Both the position numbers and the translations under genes were made by a program. Positions 53,039 through 63,500 of a stretch of DNA of 64,000 nt are shown here, one piece after another. Source of the DNA: a bacterium. GTDB taxonomy: Bacteria > UBP15 > UBA6099 > JAJRTR01. Below the pieces are notes generated by a model. That model had not been told where the DNA came from. It searched no databases and worked only from the letters and a program-made list of their open reading frames with translations. The stretch lies in NCBI GenBank assembly GCA_024278215.1, contig JAJRTR010000174.1:1-64000 (forward strand), given 5' to 3'. The stretch's first letter is position 1. Every line of letters begins with the position of its first letter.

Positions 53039-53617
53039 CTACATTGTGAACATGACAAGATTTGTCAGGTATGCGGGGATGATAAAAAGTATGAGGTAGA
53101 GTACTGCGGTGAATATGAAAGAGAAGAACAGTGCGAGTGTGGACGATATCCAGTCGACGTTGAACACTTCCCTTGTGCCGATGATAATGAGGATTATCGC
53201 GTAGGTGTGCGTAACGATGTTTATGTATGGCAGGAACTGGAAGAGCGAAAGGAAAAGTATAAATGCAAGAATTTTATATGCGCCTTCAAGGTTTCCGATG
53301 CCGCCGAAGAAATTGCTGATTCGGTACAGAAAAATGGATTGAGAATAGATGATGAGCAATAAAAGAAAAGGTATCATGCCGATGAATATTGCCGCGGCAA
53401 TTGTGACCGGCGGGATCGTCTGGAAACGCGGCGAGAAAAAATAGCCCTGGTTGTAGCTGATCAGAAAGTAGATTACGCAGCGTATGTAATATATCATCAG
53501 CGCGAAGTATGTGGCTCGCCGTATTCCTTCTGTTATGGACATGCCTCGGAAGAAGTTTATCGGGGTCAGCAATATATCTCTGGCTATTGTTATATATTCT
53601 ACGAACGATTCCCTCAT
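53039..53617 (-). CDS. YIP1-family membrane protein
   Basis: 192 residues with five hydrophobic helices (ATYFALMIYYIRCVIYFLIS, AAIFIGMIPFLLLLIIYSQS, ILAFILFLSLFQFLPYINIV, AIILIIIGTREVFNV, FFSFIFTAVLYLILFIIPAY), the arrangement of bacterial YIP1-domain proteins. Members have no clear enzymatic role. It is convergent with the preceding receiver gene. Confidence 0.78.
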   Translation of the reverse strand: MRESFVEYITIARDILLTPINFFRGMSITEGIRRATYFALMIYYIRCVIYFLISYNQGYFFSPRFQTIPPVTIAAAIFIGMIPFLLLLIIYSQSIFLYRISNFFGGIGNLEGAYKILAFILFLSLFQFLPYINIVTHTYAIILIIIGTREVFNVDWISSTLALFFSFIFTAVLYLILFIIPAYLTNLVMFTM

Positions 53618-53842
53618 CTACAGGGCCTTTCGATTTGTTTACATCCGCCGTATTTTATGAACCGCAAACTTAATAATAAGGTTATTTCAGTTTCGCTTCC
53701 ATAATTGATGCACACATTCTAATAGTTCATTTTATTCGTTTCCATCGTGCTGTACAAGTAAAACTCAAGGTTGCCGGTTATTTTTTTACATATAACGTGC
53801 AAAATGCTACAATCGAATAAAAGAAAACCGGGAGGAATCTAT

Positions 53843-54391
53843 ATGAAAGAATATACGCCTGAAGGTGGTTTGAGGATAATAAATTCGGGACCTGCCGTGG
53901 TGGTAACGTGCGGCCCGCTGGAAAAACCTAACGCTATAACGATTGCATGGAGCACAGTCGTCAGCCGTCAGCCGCCGCTTGTGGCTGTTTCGCTGGCGAC
54001 GACACATTATTCGACAGAAATTATAGAAAAAAGCGGTGATTTCATCATAAACGTGCCGTGCGCCGACCATCTCGATGAATTGATGTATTGCGGCAGGCAC
54101 AGCGGCAGGGACGGCGACAAGTTCGAACCGGCGGGGATCACGGCAGCACCTGGGGAGAAAGTCGCTACCGCATATATTAAAGAATTTCCGGCGCGCCTCG
54201 AATGTTCTTTGCATAAAGCGATAACGGTCGGCGACCACACGCTTTTTATCGGGGAAGTCAGGGGCGCGTTTGCCGAGGAGGAAGCCTTCAACGGCAGTTG
54301 GACGCTCGACGGTCGCGGGCGCACGCTACACCATCTGGGTGGCCCGAAATTCGGCATCCTGTCTGAAATGGTCACATATTCCGCGAAGTAG
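53843..54391 (+). CDS. Flavin reductase-like FMN-binding split-barrel protein
   Basis: About 182 residues from MKEYTPEGGLRIINSGPAVV at 53843 with GGAGG six bases upstream. NAITIAWSTVVSRQPPLVAV and FIINVPCADHLDELMYCGRH are typical of the flavin reductase-like family that binds FMN non-covalently; HTLFIGEVRGAFAEEE and LHHLGGPKFGIL complete it. It could act with a flavodoxin, a monooxygenase or as an NADH:FMN reductase. Its partner is unknown. Confidence 0.88.
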   Translation: MKEYTPEGGLRIINSGPAVVVTCGPLEKPNAITIAWSTVVSRQPPLVAVSLATTHYSTEIIEKSGDFIINVPCADHLDELMYCGRHSGRDGDKFEPAGITAAPGEKVATAYIKEFPARLECSLHKAITVGDHTLFIGEVRGAFAEEEAFNGSWTLDGRGRTLHHLGGPKFGILSEMVTYSAK

Positions 54392-54551
54392 TTTCAGGGA
54401 ATCTATGTCCATCATTAAACTGTTTTCTCATAGTTCCGAAGCTCTGCCCCTGAAAGTACGGAATGATCGCTTTGCATTCTAAGTTCTTTTCTTATTTGGA
54501 AATACACGTGCGATGATATGATAATGTTAAAAAATAAAACGATGTGAAAAT

Positions 54552-57500
54552 ATGCAAAAATCTAATTTGAAACATTTTGTTGTTGCAATTTTCATGATCT
54601 GTGCAATCTCTGTGCATGCATCGGCTTCCGCCGATTTTACGTCGAGTTGGACAAGTATCGAAACGAATGAAAGCACGTGCTCGGCGTGGGGCGATTATGA
54701 CGGGGACGGCGACCTGGACGTTGTAGTCGGCGACGCAAATACCGGCACTATGCTTTACAGCAACGCGGGCGGCGCGTCTTTCAGTATCGTGTGGCAGTCG
54801 GAGGACGCCGACCTTGTCGTCTCACTTGCCTGGGGCGATTACGACCGTGACGGCGACCTGGATATACTTGTCGGCAACAATCCCGGAAACAACAGGGTTT
54901 ACAGCAACAGCGGCGGCGGAGTTTTCACGCTCGCCTGGACTTCCAGCAGTGTCAGGAGAACAGTCAGGGCGGAGTGGGGAGATGCGGACGCCGACGGTGA
55001 CCTGGACTTTCTCGCGGGCGTCTACGATGAACCTGCAAGGGCTTTCAGGAACACGGGCGCGAGCCAATTTGAATTGATATGGAGTTCGCAGGAATCCGAT
55101 CCGACTACATGTATCGACTGGGCCGACGCCGATGCGGACGGCGACCTCGATTTTGTAAAAAGTGCGAACAGCGCCGTCGACCGGGTGTACCGGAATGAAG
55201 GCGGTTCGGCCTACACTCTTATGTGGTCTTCCGCAAGATCGGATAAGGCGTATTTCACCGAATGGAGCGATTACGACGGCGACGGCGACCTTGATTTCGC
55301 GGTCGCCAATTACGATGAAAAAGACCGTGTCTACAAAAACTCCGGCAACTGGTATTTCGATATGGTCTGGGCTTCGGCGACCGACTCTCCCTCAATCGGA
55401 CTGGCATGGGGCGACTACGACGGCGATGGTGACAGCGATTTGCTCTTCGGCAACTACGCTGCAAGCAATAATGTTGTTGCTTACGCCGGTTCCGATAATT
55501 TCACTGATTCATGGTCTTCGCCGGAAGCCGATTATACATACCAGGTGACATGGGCCGACTACGACGGCGACGGCGATCTCGACCACTTCGTTTCAAACAT
55601 CAGCAGCCAGTCAAACCGACTCTACAAGAATAATCTTTCCATATCCAATTCACCGCCTGCGGCCCCGGTGATTACCGGACAGCCGGACGGTCTGCCCGGA
55701 CTCATCACGCTTAGCTGGTCCGCCGCATCCGACGACATCACACCCGCTGTGGACCTCACTTACCAGGTGCGCGTGGGCACTTGCTCTGGGTGTGGCGGCA
55801 TAATATCGGGCGCTTTCGCGCCTCCTTTCGGCAATTCGCGACAGACGGAATTCCATAAACTTAATATCCAGGACGACGGTACGTATTACTGGTCAGTGGC
55901 CGCCGTCGATAGCGCTGGGTTCTCGACCTCGACATGGTATGTCGAGGACTCGTTCACAATATCTGCTCCGAGCGGAACTCCGTACCAGTCTATATGGACC
56001 GGTCCGTCGTCTGACCAGACAACAGCTATTGCGACCGCCGACTACGACGACGACGGTGACCTCGATTTTATTGCCGCCAATGACTCTGAAGTCAATACAG
56101 TGTACAGGTATAACGGTAACAATACTTTCACCGCCGTGTGGTCGTCTCCGGAAACAGACGCCACGAACGACGCGGCATGGGCCGACTACGACGGGGACGG
56201 CGACCTCGACCATGCTGTCGCCGACAACGGCGCGAACCGCGTCTACTCCAAAACGGACGATTACAACTTCAGCCTCGTCTGGTCATCGACGGAAACCTCC
56301 AACTCACTCGCGACAGCCTGGGGAGACTACGACCGCGACGGCGATCTCGATTTATTTGCGGGCAACGTCGGCGCGAACCATCTGTACAGAAACAATTCGG
56401 ACGACACATTTACTCTCGTCTGGACTTCGACAGAAACAGACACGACTTCGGGCGCGGTATGGCTCGACGCCGACGCCGACGGCGTTCCGGACATTTTCTG
56501 CGCCTCCGACGGCACTTCCGACAGGCTCTACTTGAACAACGGTGACGACACTTTCACTCTCGCATGGTCATCGACTCAGACAGACGCGACAAAAGACGCG
56601 GCGGCGGCGGATTATGACGGGGACGGACTCGTGGACATTTCCGCGCCTGCGGTCGGCGCGACACAAAACAGGCTCTACTCAAATAACGGCGACGGCACTT
56701 TCACTCTCGCATGGTCATCGACTCAGACAGATGAAACATATTCGTGCACATGGGGCGATTACGACGGTGACGGCGACTGGGACCTGCTTGCCGGCAACAG
56801 CGGCGTCAACAGGGTATACGCGGGCGACGGCGCGGGCGGCTTCACGCTCGAGTGGTCATCCGCTGAAGGCGAAGTCACTTACGCTGCCGCATGGGGCGAT
56901 GTGGACGGCGACGGCGACCTTGATATAATCTCCGGTAACAACACTTCGGCCAACAGGCTATATCTTTACACCTCCGATATCTCGAACCTCAACCCGGCCG
57001 CGCCCGTTTTAGTCGCCGGGAGCAACGCGACACTTTCCGGCGCTACCGTTTCCGTTACTTTCAACTGGAACGCTGCCGTCGACGACACGACCGCCCCTGT
57101 CTCGATGATGTACCATCTGCGTGCCGGCACATGTTCCGGTTGCGACGACATCGTTTCCGGAGCTTACGCTTCACCAGTTCCCAATGTCGGCGCGACAACT
57201 TCCATTTCCATCGTTTTCGATGCTACCGGCACATACTACTGGTCTGTTGCTGCCATCGACAACACTTCTCTAAGTGCGTCATCATGGAGTTCGGAGGATA
57301 GCTTCGAGATTATCGAGCCCACGGGAACACAAACGCCGTTCGAGTCGATATGGACCGGAACGGATATCAACCTGACTCGAGATGCCGCGTGGGGCGACTA
57401 CGACGGCGACGGCGATCTTGATTTCTTTGCAGCGAACTATACGCAGGGAAATTTCGTATACCGCAACGACGGCAGCGCTACTTTCAATAAAGTTTACGAA

Positions 57501-60500
57501 GACAACCTTTTCTCATATACAACATCCGGTGCGTGGGGTGACTACGACGGCGACGGCGATCTCGATTTGCTGTTCTCAAACTATAATGAAAGCAATTACG
57601 TTTTTAAAAACACGGGAAGTGACGATTTCGTGTCGGCATGGTCCACAACGCAGGCGAATTCAACAAACGACGCCGAGTGGGGCGATATGGACGGCGACGG
57701 CGATCTCGATTTCATCGCGGGCAATGACGGCCAGTCGATTTTAGTTTTCAGCAACAACGGATCGGGCGGTTTCACGTATGGCTGGGGCTCGACGGAAACG
57801 AATAATACGAGTTCTATTTCAGTGGTCGATTTCGATAAGGACGGTGACCTCGATTTCATCGCGGTGAACAACGGACAGTCCGATATTATCTACGATAACG
57901 GCGGAGGCGGCACTTTCAGCGTCGCCTGGACGTCTGCTGAAACAGACAGCGGCAGCGGCGGCGCGTGGGGTGACTATGACGGCGACGGCGACTACGACAT
58001 AGCCGTAGCCAACAACACGCAGTCGAATCGCGTTTACTCGAACGCCGGGGCCGCAAACTTCACATCGGTCTGGACATCCACGGAGGCGGATGCGTCGCAC
58101 ACTGCCGCGTGGGGCGACTACGACGGCGACGGCGATCTCGACCTGCTTTTCGGCAACTATTATACGACTTCCGACACCGACAGAGTCTACACCAACGCAG
58201 GCGGCGACAATTTCCCGCTGGGCTGGTCGGCGACAAATCAGGAATACACGCGCGCGGCGGCCTGGGGCGATTACGACGGCGACGGCGATCTCGATTTCAT
58301 CGCGGCCAACGAAGACGGCTCCGACAGGATTTACAGAAACAATCTTTCCATCTCCAACACCGCTCCGCCCGCTCCCACACTGACGTTAATTGACGACGGT
58401 GACCCGGGTACGGTCGTTTTTCAATGGGCTGCCACTTCCGATGACATCACCCCCGACAGCCTGCTTGCATTCCAGTTGCGCGTCGGCACGTGCACGGGCT
58501 GCGACGACATTATAAGCGGCGAATTCGCGCCTCCTTTTGTCAACATGGGCGCTACCGGCTCCTACCCGATGATACTCGGCAACGGCGATTATTACTGGTC
58601 CATTGCTTCTGTCGACACCACAGGTTTCTCTGTTTCCTCGTGGAGCACAGAAGACGACTTTCACCTCGAACATATACCGGCAGTCCCATTCGAGTCCACA
58701 TGGCAAAGCACCGAAAGCAACAGGACGGCGGCACTCGCATTGGGCGATTTCGACGGCGACAGCGACCTCGACCACATTGCTGCCGACTCCGATTCGATTC
58801 GCCTTTACCGCAACACAGGATCGTATTCTTTCACGCTCGCCTGGTCATCGTCGTCGATGACAAACAACATGGATGCCGCGTGGGGCGACTACGACGGCGA
58901 CGGCGATCTCGATTTCGCTGTTTCCACCGGCTCGGGCGGTTACGTGTCGGTCTATGAGCAGACAACTTACGCCGCCTTTTCATCCGTATGGGCTTCGTCT
59001 CAAACAGATAAAACATACAGTGTCGCGTGGGCCGACTGCGACGCGGACGGCGACCTCGACCTTCTAACCGCCAATCTCGCGGACGGCTCGACTGGTTCGA
59101 ACAACAGGGTATACCGTAACGAAGGCCGCGGCGACTTTGTCGTCAACTGGACATCTGCCGAGGCCGACATAACTTATGATGCCGCGTGGGGCGATTACGA
59201 TGGCGACGGCTACAGGGATATTGTCGCGGGAAACGACGGCGCGAACAGGATTTACCGAAATGTCGCATGTGACTACTTCACCATCGTGTGGACTTCCGTC
59301 GAAAGCGACAGGACGACCGGCGTCGCGTGGATGGACTACGACGGCGACGGCGACCTTGATTTCGCCGCGGGCAGCGCGGACGGCAACGACCGTGTTTATA
59401 ATAACGACGGCGCGGGCGGTTTCTCCGCCGTGTGGACTTCCACCGCCACATCGACGACTTCATCAGTCGCATGGGGCGACTACAACGCCGACGGCTACCC
59501 CGATCTCGCTTCAGTCAACAACAGTTCTATCGCCGATTCGGAACATGTTTACGGCAACAACGGCGACGATACCTTTTCGACAGCGTGGAACTCGCCTCTC
59601 GATGAGGAATCGCAGGACGTCGCATGGGGCGACATCGACGGCGACGGCGACCTCGACCTGCTCATAGCTTCCGGCGGCGACACATCGGCGGATGCGAATA
59701 TCCTGTATGTCAATTACGTCGAGCCGGCGAACAACGCACCTACTACTCCGTCCGTAACCGTGGTTCCAGACGGTTTCACCGGCTATGTCGACCTGCAATG
59801 GACTGCTTCAACTGATGATGTTACTCCGTCTGATGAAATCCGCTACATCGTCCGGGCCGGTACTTGCTCCGGTTGCAACGACATCATTTCCGGCCTCTAT
59901 TCGCCGCCTCTGACCAATGCCGGTACGGCAACTAGTTACAGGGTACATATCGCCGGTGCGGATACATATTACTGGCAGGTTAAGGCGATAGATATGGCAG
60001 GCTTCCGCGAATCAGGCTGGTCGAACGCCGATGATTTCGTCTTGACAGACCGTTTCTCATCCGCATGGACCGGAAGCGCATATTACAATATTGAAGATGT
60101 CGCGTGGGGCGACTACGACGGCGACGGCGACCTCGACATAGCTGCGGCGGTAAACGGTACGCCCAACCTTGTTATCGAAAACAGCGGTGGCGGCAGTTTT
60201 TCGACGGTTTGGTCTTCTTCCGAAAGCGATTACACACGCTCCGCCGCCTGGGGCGACGCGGACAACGACGGCGATCTCGATATTCTCGTGGGCAACACCG
60301 ATTCGGCTTCGGGCGGCGACCAGAACCGCGTCTATTCCAACAACGGCGACGGCACGTTTACTGTCACATGGTCCACCTTTGAAATGAACCGTACTTACGA
60401 TGCTGTGTTTACAGACTGCGACGCGGACGGCGACCTCGATATTGTCGCCGCTAATGAATATGAAAACATAATTTACACCAATAATGGCGGTAGTTCGTTC

Positions 60501-63500
60501 ACTTCAAGTTCATTGTCTTCACACCAGGAGCGGACACGGGCGCTATCTCCCGCCGACTTCGATGCCGACGGCGACTTCGACTTGCTCGAAGGCAACTACG
60601 GCGCGCCCAACAGGGTATTCAGAAACGACGGCTCGGGCAATTTCTCCGAACTGTGGGCCTCTTCCGGCAGTGAATATACCTCTGCTGTCGCATGGGCCGA
60701 CACAGACGGCGACGGCGACCTCGACGCTTTCTTCGGCAACAGTTACGTGGGTGCACTGAACTATATTAATGTTAATGACGGCGCGGGTTCGTTCTCCGCC
60801 TCATGGACATCGCGCGACGCCGACGAAACTTATGACGCCGCGTTCGGCGACACAGACGGCGACGGGGACCTCGACCTGATTACCGCCAACAGCGATTCTG
60901 ATTCCACCCGCGATAATTACAGGCTCATCCGCGTTTACTCGAATTCCGGCGGCAACTTGTTCGCGGCATCGGCAAACATGGGAGCCGGCGATTATGCCGT
61001 TGCTGTCGCGCTCGGCGACTATGACGGCGACGGCGACCTCGATATCCTCGAAGGTTCGAGCGACGGCGGCGACGACATGCCTGTTCGTGTGTATATGAAT
61101 AACATGGACCCGTCGAATGCCGCTCCATCCGCGCCGTCTGTTATCAAAACAGACAACCAGGTTCTCTCAGCCGCTACTTCTCCGATCTCCATAGCGTGGT
61201 CCGCACCGTCCGACGACATCACAGTCACCGCGCTCCTGTCATATCAGTTACGTATCGGCACATGCCCCGGCTGCAGCGATGTTATGTCGGGCGCTTTCGC
61301 GCCTCCCGGCGGCAATATCGGCGCGACGACTGCTGTCAATATCAACATGTCCGATTCTGGCACGTACTACTGGTCGGTCGCGGCGGTGGACAACACAGGC
61401 TTCGCGACAGGCGCATGGTCGGACGAGGAATTTTTCGCCGTTTCACTTCCCCTGTTCGATACAGGTTGGACGAGTCCCGAAGGTGGAACATGCAGGGATG
61501 CCGCGGCAGGTGACTTCGACGGCGACGGCGACCTCGATATTGCATCGAGCTTCGACGCGCAGAATATGGTTTATGAGAATAACGGCAGTGGCTCTTTCAG
61601 CGACGCATGGACATCCGCCGAGTCTGAAAACACGATGGAAGTCGCATGGGGCGACTACGACAACGACGGCGACCCGGACATACTTGTCGCCTCCGCAAAC
61701 GGGCCTGCGAGGATATATAAAAACACTGGCGGCACCTTCTCTACTGCATGGTCATCCATTATGAGCGTGCAGGGCGGCGGCGTCTCATGGGCCGACCTCG
61801 ACAACGATGGCGACCTCGACTTCGCCGCCTCGAGCTACGGCATAAACAATCTCGTCTACAGAAACGACGGCGGCGATTCTTTCACCCTTTCATGGCTTTC
61901 CAGCGACACAGACAACACAACTGACGTCGAATGCGCCGACTTCGACAATGACGGCGACAGCGACATTGCCGCTGCGAATGAGTCCGGACCTGTGAAGCTT
62001 TACGCAAACGACGGCGCGGGCAGTTTCATTGCTGTCTGGACATCCTCCGACACCGGCTACACAAGTGGGATTTCGACCGGAGATTACGACGGTGACGGCA
62101 ATTTGGATATGCTCACGGTGGCTGGTTCTTCATACTACAACAGAGTGTACCGGGGCGGTGGCGGCGGCACATTCACAGCCGTGTGGACCGCTGGAGAGGA
62201 CGGTCCGTTTTCCGGCGGCGCGTGGGGCGACTACGACGCGGACGGCGACCTCGATTTCTTCGTCTCCTACAGCGGCACAGACAGTCGTGGCAGCCACGTT
62301 TATCGCAATACAGGTAGTGATTCCTTCAACCTCGTGTGGGCGTCGCTGAATGATGACGCGTCGTACAGCGCCGCCTTCGGCGATTTCGACGGCGACGGCA
62401 ATATCGATCTGCTCTCGGCGAATACCGGCGTAAGAACATGGACGAATATGTCCACCGTATCGAACAGCGCGCCCGCGCAGCCGACTGTAACAGCCGTCGG
62501 CGATCAGGAATTCCACATCTCGGCCACTCCTGCCGTAACACTGTCATGGACCGCGCCCTCCGACGACTACACACCCTCGAATTCACTCACATACCAGGTG
62601 CGAGTCGGCACTTGTTCGGGATGTAGCGACATCGTCTCCGACACTTTCGTGCCGCCGTGGGGCAACGCCGGCCCTTCGACGTCATACACTTTCAACGCGA
62701 CCGCATCCGGCACTTATTACTGGAGTGTATCCGCCGTGGACACTTCGGGGTTCCTCGTGGGCGCGTCGAGCGCGGAGGATGTCTTCGATGTTTCATTTTC
62801 GATGCTCGGCACAAGGACACCGTTCGATTACTCGTGGTACGGCAGCGCGTCCGACTACAGCAGCGGCAGCGCCTGGGGCGACTACGACGCCGACGGCGAC
62901 CTCGACATCCTGATTTCAGACGCCGGCGCGTCCGCCGGCAACAGGATATACTCGAACGACGGCGGCAACACCTTCACGCTCGCGTGGACGGCGACTGAAT
63001 GGAACACAACGGAAGCCGCCGCCTGGGCTGACTACGACGGTGACGGCGACCTCGACGCTGTTTTCGTTTCAGGCGGTTCGGGCGAGCCGAATTATGTTTA
63101 CCGAAATGTTGGCGCGGGCGGCTTCGTAGTCGGTTGGACTTCGACGGAAACCGAGCCTTCGCAGGCCGTTGCCATCGGCGATTTCGACGGCGATGGCGAT
63201 CTTGATATCTTCGTCGGAAATAACAGCGCGTCTGTTCCTGACCGCGTTTATAAAAATGTTTCCACAGGTTTCACCACCGCCTGGACTTCGTCTTCATACT
63301 ACACGACGCGCGCCGTGGATATGGCAGACTACAACCTCGACGGTCGCCCCGACTTACTGCTCGGCAACAGCGGCTCTGCCATGGAACCGATTGTCATATA
63401 TTCGAACAAAGGCGGCGAGTGTTTCACCGAAGCCTGGACTTCGTCCGAGCAGGAATACACTTCCGCCGTCGAGTGGGGCGACTACGACGGCGACGGCGAC